Shown: positions 1 through 9,182, counted from the first letter of the stretch. The stretch is 64,000 nt of DNA from Polaromonas sp. (GCA_013298815.1 JAAFJF010000010.1:1-64000), one strand, 5' to 3'. Translations and numbers: made by a program. Notes: a model not told the origin generated them from the letters alone.

Positions 1-18
1 CTTTGAAAAGACGACTTT

Positions 19-129
19 ATGAGCCACAAAACTCTTGCCATTATTCTTGTTGTACTACTGGGCGGCATGGCTATTTATTACAACCAATCTGTGTCTGACG
101 CAGCACCCAAGATAGAAGCCGTTAAGTAA
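19..129 (+). CDS. Small single-span membrane protein
   Basis: A 36-residue frame runs from ATG to TAA. An in-frame TGA at 4-6 shows that it is not the tail of a longer gene. Residues 5-20 are a hydrophobic run (KTLAIILVVLLGGMAIYY), followed by a short polar tail, so it is probably a single membrane span with the C-terminus outside or a non-cleaved signal anchor. It ends 4 bases before the next gene, suggesting co-transcription with the DUF3592-like membrane protein. No family is recognised. It is supported by position and composition only. Confidence 0.45.
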   Translation: MSHKTLAIILVVLLGGMAIYYNQSVSDAAPKIEAVK

Positions 130-133
130 CGCC

Positions 134-637
134 ATGGCTGCTTCAAGCACTGCACGGCAATATTCGGGGTGGGAGCGGCTGACTTTGTCGGGTTTGTTTC
201 TAGCTGCTGCGTGCTTTTTGGTTTGGATGGCAGCTGGTTTGCTGCAAACGTCGTGGCAGAGCTATGCGCTTGACCAGCGGTTTGAGCGTGACGGTGTGCA
301 AACCCAGGGGTTTGTAAGCGGCTTTCGCTATGTGAGCTACACGGGTAAGTATGCGCACCGCAACACGGGGCATTACCCAGTGGTGTCGATTGAGACGCCC
401 AAGGGTGCGTTTCAAATTGCCACCAGCTACGCGCACCCGCTGAACAAGGCGCAGCAAGATGAGCTACTTTGGAAGAAGGTGCAGGTGATTTACCTGCGCG
501 ACGAACCTAGCGTGGGGCGTGTTGTGCAGTGGCATGGTTCTTCAACTTGGTGGATGGCTAGCTTGGGCGTGGTTTTGTTGGTGGCTGGGTTGTTGATTGT
601 TTACCTTAGTTATCAGTTCATATTTTCCAGAAAATGA
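134..637 (+). CDS. DUF3592-type membrane protein
   Basis: This 167-residue protein has a membrane segment near residues 18-37 and another near 140-162. The roughly 100 residues between them are mostly beta-like and probably face the periplasm. The layout of two spans flanking a soluble domain, with the phrase VQVIYLRDEPSVGRV before the second span, matches the DUF3592 family, whose function is unknown. It starts 4 bases after the small membrane ORF. A palindrome, GAAAGCGCTTTC, lies just after the stop. Family assignment is from memory of the pattern; the role is not inferable. Confidence 0.65.
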   Translation: MAASSTARQYSGWERLTLSGLFLAAACFLVWMAAGLLQTSWQSYALDQRFERDGVQTQGFVSGFRYVSYTGKYAHRNTGHYPVVSIETPKGAFQIATSYAHPLNKAQQDELLWKKVQVIYLRDEPSVGRVVQWHGSSTWWMASLGVVLLVAGLLIVYLSYQFIFSRK

Positions 638-774
638 CCGAAAGCGCTTTCAGAGATTAGGTTCAGCCAGCGAATTTAATTTTTATGCCGCAAGCGTGAT
701 ATTTGACTGAATTAAATTAATTTAAGCTCCCTTAAAGCTTATTTAAGAAGTAGAATTTGTTTCCTTAATGTTAT

Positions 775-1032
775 ATGAGTACATTGGTTACAAATATGCA
801 CCACGCGATAACTGGTTATTTTCAAGACAATGCTAAGCACTGGGTGGCCCGATTAGATTGTGGTCACAACCAGCCACTTATTCACAATCCGCCTATGTCA
901 AACAACGCTTGGGCGCTGACAGAGATGGGGCGTGACGACAAAATTGGGGTCATGCTGGTTTGCACCAAATGCATTGCTGGCATGTCGCCAGACCGCCAAT
1001 TTTCGTCAATGCTTGCAAAAGAAGCGGCCTAG
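775..1032 (+). CDS. DUF3565 family protein
   Basis: This 85-residue soluble protein has the DUF3565 pattern: AITGYFQD, HWVARLDCGHNQ, an NPPMSNNAWALTE block and a closing CTKC. Cys29, His31, Cys63 and Cys66 form a plausible zinc site. Family members are short and widespread in proteobacteria; some are annotated as pressure-regulated proteins, and no biochemical role is known to me. A second ATG at residue 8 (796) begins where family similarity begins and could be the true start. Neither start has a good ribosome-binding site. Confidence 0.7.
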   Translation: MSTLVTNMHHAITGYFQDNAKHWVARLDCGHNQPLIHNPPMSNNAWALTEMGRDDKIGVMLVCTKCIAGMSPDRQFSSMLAKEAA

Positions 1033-1080
1033 GCATTTCAACTTAGCCACTATTTTTCTGCTTTTTACTATCTTTTTTAT

Positions 1081-1110
1081 AGCTATTTAGGCAGTAAATA
1101 CGCTGGCTAG
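1081..1110 (+). repeat. Dispersed repeat, core copy A
   Basis: A 30-base core starts AGCTATTTAGGCAGTAAATA and ends CGCTGGCTAG. It is one of at least eight intergenic copies in the window. Here the preceding hairpin is reduced (ACTATCTTTTTTATAGC). It sits 31 bases upstream of the ArfB start codon, so it may be part of that gene's leader. Confidence 0.75.
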
Positions 1111-1140
1111 CGTCATATTTTAGGCATATATAATCTTTAT

Positions 1141-1548
1141 ATGCTGTATATCAACGAATCTGAGGTCACCGTTACCGCTATCCGCGCCCAAGGTGCTGGT
1201 GGGCAGAACGTGAACAAGGTGTCCAGCGCAATTCACCTGCGGTTTGACATTGTGGCCTCTACCCTGCCTGATGACGTGAAAGAGCGGCTTTTGGCGCTGC
1301 ATGACAGCCGCATCACCAAATCAGGCGAATTAATCATCAAAGCGCAGCAGCACCGCACCCAAGACATGAACCGGCTCGACGCGATGCTGCGGCTGCATGA
1401 GATTGTGAACTCGGTCGAATTTGCGCCTGTGGTGCGCAAGGCGACCAAGCCCAGCCGTGCATCCAAGTTGAAGCGCTTGAACAGCAAAGGTCTGCGGTCT
1501 GAAACCAAGACACTGCGCAGCAAAGTCTCGCGGGTGACTGGTGATTAG
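1141..1548 (+). CDS. arfB: Ribosome-rescue peptidyl-tRNA hydrolase ArfB (YaeJ)
   Basis: ArfB enters stalled ribosomes that lack a sense codon and hydrolyses the peptidyl-tRNA. The 135-residue length matches the family. The catalytic GGQ is at residues 20-22 in RAQGAGGQNVNKVSSA, the class-I release-factor signature. A Lys/Arg-rich tail from about residue 105 (KATKPSRASKLKRLN...LRSKVSRV) is the part that, in E. coli ArfB, lies in the empty mRNA channel. There is no codon-recognition domain, which separates it from RF1/RF2. It is preceded by a copy of the dispersed repeat and followed by 140 bases without a gene. Confidence 0.92.
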   Translation: MLYINESEVTVTAIRAQGAGGQNVNKVSSAIHLRFDIVASTLPDDVKERLLALHDSRITKSGELIIKAQQHRTQDMNRLDAMLRLHEIVNSVEFAPVVRKATKPSRASKLKRLNSKGLRSETKTLRSKVSRVTGD

Positions 1549-1689
1549 CTTTTAGTAGGCTTTGATGCGTTTAGATAGGGTCTGCTGCCTTGTTAAAGCA
1601 GCATTTCACCCCAGTTGGATGATGTGTAGCTGGTTTTAGCCGCACGCCAATTGAAACAGTCGTATCCAAATTTTCCCCGAAAGTAATTT

Positions 1690-2328
1690 ATGTCAGATTT
1701 AATCAGCCGTTTGCAATGGCGCTACGCCACCAAAAAAATGAACCCAGCCAAGGCCGTGCCGCAAGAAAAGGTGGAGCGTATTTTGGAAGCTGCCCGTTTA
1801 GCACCTACGTCCAGCGGGTTGCAGCCGTTTGAAGTCATCGTCGTGACCAACCCTGAGGTTCGCGCCAAGCTGCAAGCCAAGGCAAGCAACCAAGCGCAAA
1901 TCACCGAAGGTTCGCACCTGCTGGTTTTCGCCGCGTGGGACAACTACACGGCTGAACGCATCAACCACATGTTTGACTACACCAATGCGCAGCGCGGCGG
2001 CACGAACGAAGGCTGGGAGAACTACCGCCAGATGTTGTTGAAAAACTACCCCGCGCGTGACCCGCAAGTCAACTTTGAGCACGCCGCCCGCCAAGCTTAC
2101 ATTGGCCTGGGCGCAGCGCTGATTGCCGCTGCCTACGAGCACGTAGACAGCACGCCAATGGAAGGGTTTGACCCAAAAAGCTTTGACGAGATTTTGAACC
2201 TGTCAGCCCGTGGCCTTCGTAGTGTCGCCATTTTGCCGCTGGGCTATCGCGAAGAGGGCAAAGATTGGCTGGAGAAGTTGCAAAAGATTCGCCGCCCTAT
2301 GGGTGAGTTTGTTACTGAGGTGAAGTAA
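1690..2328 (+). CDS. Nitroreductase-family NAD(P)H-dependent FMN oxidoreductase
   Basis: A 212-residue single-domain flavoprotein. Signatures are the FMN phosphate-binding start (RLQWRYATKKMNP), the EAARLAPTSSGLQPFEVIVV strand-helix and the C-terminal SVAILPLGYREEGKDWL. The family reduces nitro groups, quinones or related electrophiles with NAD(P)H and acts as a cytoplasmic homodimer. It resembles NfsB/YfkO-like enzymes, but the physiological substrate cannot be told from sequence. It stands alone, convergent with the lipoprotein gene 5 bases downstream. Confidence 0.85.
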   Translation: MSDLISRLQWRYATKKMNPAKAVPQEKVERILEAARLAPTSSGLQPFEVIVVTNPEVRAKLQAKASNQAQITEGSHLLVFAAWDNYTAERINHMFDYTNAQRGGTNEGWENYRQMLLKNYPARDPQVNFEHAARQAYIGLGAALIAAAYEHVDSTPMEGFDPKSFDEILNLSARGLRSVAILPLGYREEGKDWLEKLQKIRRPMGEFVTEVK

Positions 2329-2333
2329 GCGCC

Positions 2334-2933
2334 TTATTTGCTGGCTTCAAATTTGATGGGGAAGCGGGCAAGCATCACGTTTTTGCCGCTGATTTTGCCG
2401 TTTGCGTCTAAGCCAACGTTTTGTACGACTTTGATTTCAACGAAGCCAGAGCGGCCATCGACATCTGAATTGAAGACTTTGTTGGACTTGGTGAACACGC
2501 GGTCAGGCACTTTGCCGTCAAACACATTGCTGCCCACTTGCACCACGACGCCATCTGGGTTGATCATCATCAAATCAAAAAACACGGAGTCGCCCGGGTT
2601 TGACTTGCTGCCGTCGTATTCAACACTCAGCGTTTGGCCGTTACCGTAAACAAAATCTTTTGACGGGAATTTGCTAACGCTGGGGTCGGCAAAGAGCTTT
2701 TTAGGGTTGTTGGCGTTTTCTAGGCTGGCAACGGTGTCAAAAGCAGTTGAAGCCGCGGCAGGTGCCGTGGATGCTGCGGACGCCGTAGATGCAGGTGCTG
2801 AGTTCGAAACTGCAGCTGGAGCAGCAGCTTCTCTCTTAGAGTCGCAAGCCGTTATCGAAACAGTCATCACAGCGGCTAGCAGCGCGCAAGTAGCTTTGGT
2901 TGAAACGCCAATCAATGCAAGAATTCGTGCCAT
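2334..2933 (-). CDS. Putative lipoprotein, unknown family
   Basis: Starting at 2933, where AGGAGA lies 8 bases upstream, the protein has 199 residues. It opens with a signal peptide ending in the lipobox ITAC (lipid-accepting Cys30). An Ala/Ser/Pro-rich linker covers about residues 34-64, followed by a roughly 130-residue beta-rich domain (SVEYDGSKSNPGDSVFFDLMMI, FVEIKVVQNVG). It is probably membrane-anchored in the periplasm. A longer frame to 2996 exists but would put 21 residues before the signal peptide. I do not recognise the folded domain. Confidence 0.7.
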   Translation of the reverse strand: MARILALIGVSTKATCALLAAVMTVSITACDSKREAAAPAAVSNSAPASTASAASTAPAAASTAFDTVASLENANNPKKLFADPSVSKFPSKDFVYGNGQTLSVEYDGSKSNPGDSVFFDLMMINPDGVVVQVGSNVFDGKVPDRVFTKSNKVFNSDVDGRSGFVEIKVVQNVGLDANGKISGKNVMLARFPIKFEASK

Positions 2934-3057
2934 AACCCGCTCTCCTAAAAATAGTGCTGGGTAAATTATAAAGACAAGCGTAGTTTTACCTTGCACTGTC
3001 GCCTAAGCGCGGAACGTGAATATTACCTGCCTGCCTTCAGGCATACTTGACTCATCA

Positions 3058-4035
3058 ATGCTAAAGTCAAACAGCCCTTTTTATCTGGCGCAAGTAAAAC
3101 AGCTCATTCATAAGCGCACAGCGCACTTGTCACCCGCCGTGCAAGCCATTTTGCTGGCTGCGGCGGCGGGCTTGACTTTCAGCATGTTGAACGCCCTTTT
3201 GCGGCTGCTGGCTAAAAATTTACCACCGTTTGAGACGCAGTTTTTGCGCTATTCAGCAGGTTTGTTGCTGCTGTTGCCATTGATATTCAAAAACGGCTGG
3301 ACGGCGTATAAGCCGCAAAACATCACGGGGCAGTTCACGCGGGGTGCGTTGCATACCTTGGCTTTGTGCTTTTGGTTCACCGCCCTGCCCAATATTCCGT
3401 TGGCTAACACCACGGCAATTGGTTTTTCAGGGCCGATTTTCATCATGCTGGGTGCTTACATCTTCTTAAAAGAACCCATGCGCTGGGAGCGTTGGCTGGC
3501 AACGCTGATTGGTTTTACTGGCGTACTGGTCGTTGTGGGGCCGCAGTTTTCACTGAGTAACAGCGTGGCTGGCAGCAATTCGGGCTGGTATCAGTTGGCG
3601 ATGCTGATGTCTGCGCCCCTTTTTGCCGCGTCATTTTTAGTTACCAAGGCGTTGACGCGTTATGAATCAACAGGCACCATCATGGTTTGGCAGGCTTTAA
3701 CCGTGTCACTACTCAGCCTGCCAATGGCGCTGCTGGATTGGACCTGGCCGTCCACTTGGCAGTGGGCAGGGTTTTTGTTGAGCGGCGCACTGGGTACGGC
3801 GGGGCATTATTTTTTGACCAAATCATTTTCAAAGGCAGACATTTCATCAACCCAATCGCTCAAATTTTTAGAGCTGGTGTGGTCAGCGCTGATGGGGTGG
3901 ATGCTGTTCAGTGACGTGCCGACGCTTAATGCCATCATAGGTGGCGTGGTCATCAGCGCAGCAACGATTTGGGTGGCACGGCGGGAGAGCTTGCGAGGCA
4001 TTAAAAGCTCCAAAGACATGAACGAGGTAAACTGA
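3058..4035 (+). CDS. EamA-type DMT-superfamily transporter
   Basis: About 325 residues with ten predicted membrane segments in two EamA halves. The first half contains GLTFSMLNALLRLLAKNLPPF and RYSAGLLLLLPLIF. The second includes MWQALTVSLLSLPMALL and HYFLTKSFSKADISS followed by LKFLELVWSALMGWMLFSD. Members export metabolites such as amino acids or purines; the substrate is not deducible. A GTG at 3016 would add 14 residues, and the ATG at 3058 fits the family better. It is followed after 4 bases by the PanE-like gene, so the two are likely co-transcribed. Confidence 0.85.
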   Translation: MLKSNSPFYLAQVKQLIHKRTAHLSPAVQAILLAAAAGLTFSMLNALLRLLAKNLPPFETQFLRYSAGLLLLLPLIFKNGWTAYKPQNITGQFTRGALHTLALCFWFTALPNIPLANTTAIGFSGPIFIMLGAYIFLKEPMRWERWLATLIGFTGVLVVVGPQFSLSNSVAGSNSGWYQLAMLMSAPLFAASFLVTKALTRYESTGTIMVWQALTVSLLSLPMALLDWTWPSTWQWAGFLLSGALGTAGHYFLTKSFSKADISSTQSLKFLELVWSALMGWMLFSDVPTLNAIIGGVVISAATIWVARRESLRGIKSSKDMNEVN

Positions 4036-4039
4036 GCTT

Positions 4040-5089
4040 ATGAACATCATCGTTTTAGGTGCTGGCGCGATTGGTTGCTACGTGGGGGGCCGTTTGGCTG
4101 CTGCCGGGGAGCGTGTGACCTTGGTAGGCAGACCGCGAACAACTGAGCCATTGGCCTTGAGCGGTTTAACCGTGACAGATTTGCAAGGCTACAAAGCAAA
4201 TGTCGATGCGGATGTGAGCTCGCAGACGCTGTCCATCGCGTCTAGTTTAAAACTTGCCTGGACCAATATGGCTAGCGTAGGCAGTGCGCCAGAGGACACG
4301 GTGGTTTTGCTGTGCGTTAAAGGTGGTGCGACCACCACCGCTAGCCAGGAAATTGCAGACTGCTGCCCTGCGGGAACGGTGGTTGTGTCTTTACAAAATG
4401 GTGTGGACAATGTGGCTCGCATTCAAAACGCAGCACCGCAAATGACAGCATTGGCGGGCATGGTGCCCTACAACGTGGTGATGAAAACCGCCACGCATGT
4501 GCATCGCGCCACCATGGGGCAAATTTACATTGAGCAGACTGAGACCACACTATCTGTCACCTCACAGCTGGTAGCGAAGTTCAACGCTGCTGGTTTAAAA
4601 GCTGCTGTATCGACCGAAATGCGCGCTGTGCAATGGGGCAAACTGTTGCTGAATGTGAATAACCCTATCAATGCGCTGTCAGACCTGCCTTTACGAGAGC
4701 AACTGCTGGATCGCGACTTTCGCTTTGTTTTCGCCACATTGCAGCTTGAGGCGCTAGCCGCCATGAAGAAAGCAGGTATTGAACCGAAACAGCTCGCTGC
4801 CGTGAAACCGCACACTATGCCCATGCTGCTGAAGTTGCCAAATTGGATATTTACACGCCTTGCCAAAAAGATGTTGCGCATGGATGCAAGTGCCAGATCA
4901 TCCATGTGGGACGACATACAACATGGCCGAACGACCGAGGTGGATGACTTATGCGGTGCAGTGGTGCGATTAGCCCAGCAAACAGGAACGCAGGCCACAT
5001 GCAACACAACGATGTGCAAGCTGATTGGTGTGCACACCAAGGGCCAGCGGTTTACTGGGCGCGAACTGCGTAAAACGCTAGGAATTTAG
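4040..5089 (+). CDS. panE: 2-dehydropantoate 2-reductase (ketopantoate reductase family)
   Basis: The enzyme reduces 2-dehydropantoate to pantoate with NADPH in pantothenate synthesis. The N-terminus has the Rossmann motif GAGAIGCYVGG (residues 7-17). The catalytic-lysine region appears as WGKLLLNVNNPINAL, and the C-terminal helical domain has SSMWDDIQHGRTTEVDDLCG, the usual SMxxDxxxGRxTEvD signature. At 349 residues it is longer than E. coli PanE (about 300). Paralogues of this family act on other 2-oxo acids, so the pathway is probable rather than certain. It is coupled to the upstream transporter. Confidence 0.85.
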   Translation: MNIIVLGAGAIGCYVGGRLAAAGERVTLVGRPRTTEPLALSGLTVTDLQGYKANVDADVSSQTLSIASSLKLAWTNMASVGSAPEDTVVLLCVKGGATTTASQEIADCCPAGTVVVSLQNGVDNVARIQNAAPQMTALAGMVPYNVVMKTATHVHRATMGQIYIEQTETTLSVTSQLVAKFNAAGLKAAVSTEMRAVQWGKLLLNVNNPINALSDLPLREQLLDRDFRFVFATLQLEALAAMKKAGIEPKQLAAVKPHTMPMLLKLPNWIFTRLAKKMLRMDASARSSMWDDIQHGRTTEVDDLCGAVVRLAQQTGTQATCNTTMCKLIGVHTKGQRFTGRELRKTLGI

Positions 5090-5100
5090 TGTCAAATGAC

Positions 5101-5736
5101 TCAAGAAGCCACGTTCAACAAGGCATCTTTCAACTTGTAATCCGCAGGTACTGGGCCTAACCAGATACGTAAAATCATGGCAAAAAACTCTGCATCACCC
5201 ACTGCGGTACCTTGCGGCTTGTCCATGATGTAAAAGGTTGTTCCTTTGCCAGGCACAAACTCGATAGAGAAACTTTCATCCGACAAGAGCTTGTTTTTGC
5301 CAGAAAAAATCTCGACCAACCTGTTGGCAGACGCGGCATATTTTGTGTTCAATTCTGGCGATGAGTTATCACGCATACCACGCAAAAACAGCATGCCTAA
5401 ATCTGTCCCTGGCAGCTCGCGCAAGGCTACAAAGTGCAGCTTTTTGGGGCCAGGTGCCGCTATCAAATCTTGCAGCGTGGATGCCTTTGTTGTGGCGTAC
5501 AAACCCATGTCGTACACCTTGAAAATAGCTTTGTAGCGTGTGCCTAAACCATTCAAGCTCAGCTTAACGCCTTCAACCTGAATTTGTTTTGGAAAGTTTT
5601 CGGCTTTGCTTTTGACTGCTGCAGGTTTAGCCGTGCTGGTATTAGATTGAGATTGCGCAAAAACTTGGGGCAGAAAGCAGCTGCATAAAATTAGGCAGAT
5701 GTAAGTGATTTGTTTTTTAATTCCTAGGGTCTGCAT
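5101..5736 (-). CDS. Secreted chalcone-isomerase-like protein
   Basis: 211 residues with a Sec signal peptide (hydrophobic residues 10-27, ending VFA-QS). The mature part has the bacterial chalcone-isomerase-like pattern: GVKLSLNGLGTRYKAIFKVYDMGLYA, then LHFVALRELPGTDLG, then the C-terminal FFAMILRIWLGPVPADYKLKDALL. Bacterial members are periplasmic; many are thought to bind ligands rather than isomerise flavonoids. It is convergent with panE across 11 bases. No operon partner is seen. Confidence 0.8.
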   Translation of the reverse strand: MQTLGIKKQITYICLILCSCFLPQVFAQSQSNTSTAKPAAVKSKAENFPKQIQVEGVKLSLNGLGTRYKAIFKVYDMGLYATTKASTLQDLIAAPGPKKLHFVALRELPGTDLGMLFLRGMRDNSSPELNTKYAASANRLVEIFSGKNKLLSDESFSIEFVPGKGTTFYIMDKPQGTAVGDAEFFAMILRIWLGPVPADYKLKDALLNVAS

Positions 5737-5898
5737 GAAAAATTGTAACTAAAGTTGTAACTCTTTTATTATTCGCTAATTTAATCAAATAACAAGAGAA
5801 ATATTACCGCTTTCGGGCAAATTCTGTAAGAACGGTGACATGCTGATGACTACTTTGAACACCGAAGCCCTCAATCGCAGATTTATAGATTCCCCTAC

Positions 5899-6855
5899 AT
5901 GCCATCCATCATTTCAACAGTTGCAGCACGCGTCATAACTAGCTTTTGTGTGCTGCATGCCAGTGCCAACAGTTTGGCTATGGGTTTGATGGTCGAGCAA
6001 GCCAAAGAATACTGCGGCATACCAAGTACGCTTTTGGTGACGCCGCCAGCCCAAGCATCAAAAAAACTACCCGACAGCCAAGTGGTTCGTGGCGACAAAG
6101 ACATTGCTTGGGCGTGGTTAGGAACGCCTACGATGCGCTACCCACACAAAGCACTGGGTGCGACTACCCATGCGGGCAGTTTGCATGTTTTACAAAACGT
6201 CGCTGCTGGAAAGTTTCAAGAAATAACGCACGAATTACCCTTCAACCGTGTCTTTGAAGACCGCCTGCCGCGACTGATAGATTTGGATGGCGACGGGCAC
6301 GATGAAATTATCTTGATTGAATCAGACGCTTTACGTGGCTCGGCAACGGTGGTTTACGGTTTGCAATCCGTGAGAACAGCAAAGGGAGATAACAAAAAAA
6401 TAAGCTTGGTTGAGTTGGCAAGAAGTGAACAAACAGGGTCAACATTCAGATGGCTCAACCCTGTAGGTGCGGCAGATTTTGACGGTGATGGAAAGCTAGA
6501 TGTAGCCAGCGTCATTACCCCACACATAGGCGGCTTGCTAACGCTTTACCGCTATGTACCACCCAAATTGGTATCTTTTGCACAAGCTATGGACACGTCC
6601 AACCACCGCATGGGCGATTTGGAGCAGCAAGTTGCCGTTATCGTCGAGCAAAAAGGTGTGCGACCCACCATCATCGTGCCGGACATGCAGCTCAAGGCGC
6701 TGCATGCATTACGCTGGGATGCGCCCGGTCAGTGGAAAGAGTTGACAGATGTCAAATCGCTGCCTGCTCAGATCAAACGAATCACACCATTACCTAATGG
6801 TGGTTGCGTGCTACTGGCTGATGCTACATGGTGGCGGGTATGGTTGACGAATTAA
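5899..6855 (+). CDS. FG-GAP/VCBS-type repeat protein
   Basis: 318 residues. Two calcium-binding loops typical of FG-GAP/VCBS beta-propeller repeats are visible: DLDGDGHDE at 128-136 and DFDGDGKLD at 193-201, each followed by a hydrophobic strand. The N-terminus (residues 8-28) is weakly hydrophobic and may be a signal peptide. Such proteins are usually exported and bind ligands or other proteins. With only two clear repeats this is an incomplete-looking propeller. Function unknown. Confidence 0.65.
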   Translation: MPSIISTVAARVITSFCVLHASANSLAMGLMVEQAKEYCGIPSTLLVTPPAQASKKLPDSQVVRGDKDIAWAWLGTPTMRYPHKALGATTHAGSLHVLQNVAAGKFQEITHELPFNRVFEDRLPRLIDLDGDGHDEIILIESDALRGSATVVYGLQSVRTAKGDNKKISLVELARSEQTGSTFRWLNPVGAADFDGDGKLDVASVITPHIGGLLTLYRYVPPKLVSFAQAMDTSNHRMGDLEQQVAVIVEQKGVRPTIIVPDMQLKALHALRWDAPGQWKELTDVKSLPAQIKRITPLPNGGCVLLADATWWRVWLTN

Positions 6856-6883
6856 GAGTAATGTACCTGCCACCATTCCAGCA

Positions 6884-7408
6884 TTATGCTGGTGGCAATA
6901 TTACCTTGTCGATAACATGCACCACGCCATTGCTAGCTTGAATATTTGCAGTCACGATGTTGGCTTTGCGACCGCGCGCATCGGTAATAGCTAGACCTGT
7001 ACCTGCCGCATTGATGGTTAAGTTTGCACCCTGTACGGTTTTGATAGCCGTGCCTAACGGGATTTGTGTGCTTTCAACTTTTGAACCCAGCACGTGATAA
7101 GTCAATACAGCGGTGAGCAAGGTTTTGTTGGCCAACAAAGCTTCCTTGGTCACACCAAGTTCAGTCAAAAGTGAGGCAAAGGCTGCGTTGGTTGGTGCAA
7201 ACACCGTGAATGGGCCGGCACTAGAAAGCGTGGACGCCAAGCCAGCAGCAACAACAGCTTCGACCAAAATACTCAAATCAGGTGTGGCTTGTGCCAACTC
7301 AACAATCGTTTTGGCAGGTGTAGCAACATGGTCGTCGCTGCCGCAAGCGGTGAGCAGGGTGGTGGCAGCGGCAACGCCAGTCAAGATAAGTAGGTTTCTA
7401 CGTAGCAT
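6884..7408 (-). CDS. Fasciclin (FAS1) domain lipoprotein
   Basis: From the ATG at 7408 (AAGGAGT 7 bases upstream) the product has 174 residues. It has a signal peptide with lipobox LTAC (Cys22) and one FAS1 domain at about residues 35-174. The two FAS1 boxes are visible as GPFTVFAPTNAAFASLL and VLTYHVLGSKVES, and the domain closes with NGVVHVIDKVILPP. FAS1 domains mediate cell-surface adhesion or protein binding. It is likely anchored to a membrane facing the periplasm or exterior. The reading frame extends upstream to 7453, but without a ribosome-binding site. Confidence 0.88.
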   Translation of the reverse strand: MLRRNLLILTGVAAATTLLTACGSDDHVATPAKTIVELAQATPDLSILVEAVVAAGLASTLSSAGPFTVFAPTNAAFASLLTELGVTKEALLANKTLLTAVLTYHVLGSKVESTQIPLGTAIKTVQGANLTINAAGTGLAITDARGRKANIVTANIQASNGVVHVIDKVILPPA

Positions 7409-7666
7409 GGTAAGACTCCTTGAAAATATAGTCAGATTCGAACTAACAAGCAAAATAGCTTCGTATCAATAAACTTTGTAGGCTAATTTTATACTAATCA
7501 GTTTTATTGATACTTTAGTGTATTCATAAATACCAGTCAGGTCAAATAAATTTACAACCTTTAACAAATTTTCCCTTCACTTGGTTTGCTGCAACAGCGA
7601 CAGCGCTTAGCATTTGTCGCGAATTAAAATCTGAAAGTATTTAAGAACTCTTAACAAATTGTGACC

Positions 7667-8821
7667 ATGCAAACTTCAAAATTAATCTTAATTGCCAGTA
7701 TCTGCTGCGCTTTTACCGGCCAAGCCAGTGCCATCGTACGGTGCGAGTTGGGCGGTAAAAGCGTTAATCCCAACAACGGCAACGAAACGGCAGGCTTGAC
7801 GGGAATGCTACGCTGCAAGGACGAAGACAGCGGAAAACTGCAACGCGAACAAGAACTTCGCAATGGCAAAAATGTGGGGTTGGAGCGATTTTTTGATCGC
7901 AATGGGAACATCATCAAAGAGCGCACCATCAACGAGCGTGGCAACACGCAAGGCTTGGAAAAAACGTTCTGGCCTAACGGGCAAGTCAAATCTGAAGAAA
8001 CGGCTGATAACGGCCAAACTCAAGGCGCTGTTCGCCAGTTTTATGAAACGGGGAAGTTGCGCCGCCTCAGCTTCGTGCAAGACCGGCGTGAGCTGTTTGA
8101 AATCAGCTTTAACACTGACGGCAGTTACGCTGAACTGCGCTGCCACGCCAGCAGCGTACTTGCTGAAGACCGCAAACCTTGCGGTTTTGAAGGCAAAACA
8201 GACACAAAAATCTTAGATCAAACTGGCAAACTACGCACGCTGCAAACCTGGGAACAAGGCAAACTGCTGGTAAGTATGGGTTACCGTGACAATGGAGAGC
8301 TGGAAAGCGACATGCGTTTCGAGCAAGGTCGTCGTGTGCACAAAAAGTTTCACGATACTAAGAACCAACTCCGCGAAGAGCGAGTTTTTGAAACCAGCGA
8401 CCATATATTGCGCTCTAGCCAGGGTTCACCATTGACGCTTAAGCAATGGGCAGCCAGTGGCCAAATGGTTTTGCACACCCGCTATGCAGATGGAAAAGCT
8501 AACTTGACAGAGCGCTGGTATTTGAATGGCGCACTTAAAGAGAAGGTTTCTGTGACTGGCAGCTCAAACACTACCCGCACATTGCGTGAAAACTACGCGG
8601 ATACGGGGAAAATAGCCAGCCGTGAAACCTTAAATGCAGACAACCAAGTCGTCGGTTTGCGGCAAATATATTTCAGCAACGGCAACATCATGCGTGAAGA
8701 CGCCTACAGCGAACCAGACGGCAAAGGTCGTACGCAACTGACCAGGCGCAGAGAATGGGACGAGTCTGGCAAACTGACAGCCGACGACGAGATCCTAGAA
8801 GACGGCTCACGCAGACGATAA
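7667..8821 (+). CDS. Secreted MORN_2-repeat protein
   Basis: About 384 residues with a signal peptide (KLILIASICCAFTGQASA). The rest is built of short repeats of the type G-x-(E/L)-x-x-(F/Y)-x-x-x-G-x-(L/I/V), for example GLERFFDRNGNIIKE, GLEKTFWPNGQVKSEE, GAVRQFYETGKLRR and GLRQIYFSNGNIMRED. This is the MORN_2 variant, seen in YwqK-like proteins. Cys residues in the mature part suggest disulphides and a periplasmic location. The ATG at 7667 was preferred over the GTG 6 bases upstream. Biological role unknown. Confidence 0.75.
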   Translation: MQTSKLILIASICCAFTGQASAIVRCELGGKSVNPNNGNETAGLTGMLRCKDEDSGKLQREQELRNGKNVGLERFFDRNGNIIKERTINERGNTQGLEKTFWPNGQVKSEETADNGQTQGAVRQFYETGKLRRLSFVQDRRELFEISFNTDGSYAELRCHASSVLAEDRKPCGFEGKTDTKILDQTGKLRTLQTWEQGKLLVSMGYRDNGELESDMRFEQGRRVHKKFHDTKNQLREERVFETSDHILRSSQGSPLTLKQWAASGQMVLHTRYADGKANLTERWYLNGALKEKVSVTGSSNTTRTLRENYADTGKIASRETLNADNQVVGLRQIYFSNGNIMREDAYSEPDGKGRTQLTRRREWDESGKLTADDEILEDGSRRR

Positions 8822-8846
8822 ACCAACATCACCGCTCAACTCCAAA

Positions 8847-9182
8847 TTATGGCCTCACCATAGGCCAAGCCTGTCTGGCCCAAAGACTCATACCGCCATT
8901 GACATAGCTTGCATTGCTATAGCCCATATTTTGTAACTGCCCAACAATATTGGCAGAGCGAACTTGAGTATTGCAAATCACTAAGAATGGCTCAGCACCG
9001 GGTGCAGGCAATTCAGCCAATCGACCGCCCAACTGGCTCATAGGAATGAGTTTCGCGCCGCTAGCAACGCCATTGGCGTGCTCATGGGGTTCACGAATGT
9101 CGATAACAATAGTTGAAGCTGTTTCTAATGCAAGGCGCATATCCTCTAAACTGACCATGGGTGTCTCTGTAAAAGCATTCAT
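8847..9182 (-). CDS. Single-domain rhodanese-like sulfurtransferase
   Basis: About 111 residues covering one rhodanese domain. The N-terminal signature is VIDIREPHEHANG. The active-site loop is ICNTQVRSANIV, with catalytic Cys70 and Arg75. The C-terminal signature is YVNGGMSLWARQ. Single-domain members carry persulfide sulfur for cyanide detoxification or thio-modification. The ATG at 9182 was chosen; a TTG at 9191 would add three residues. It is cytoplasmic (no signal peptide) and monocistronic by spacing. Confidence 0.85.
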   Translation of the reverse strand: MNAFTETPMVSLEDMRLALETASTIVIDIREPHEHANGVASGAKLIPMSQLGGRLAELPAPGAEPFLVICNTQVRSANIVGQLQNMGYSNASYVNGGMSLWARQAWPMVRP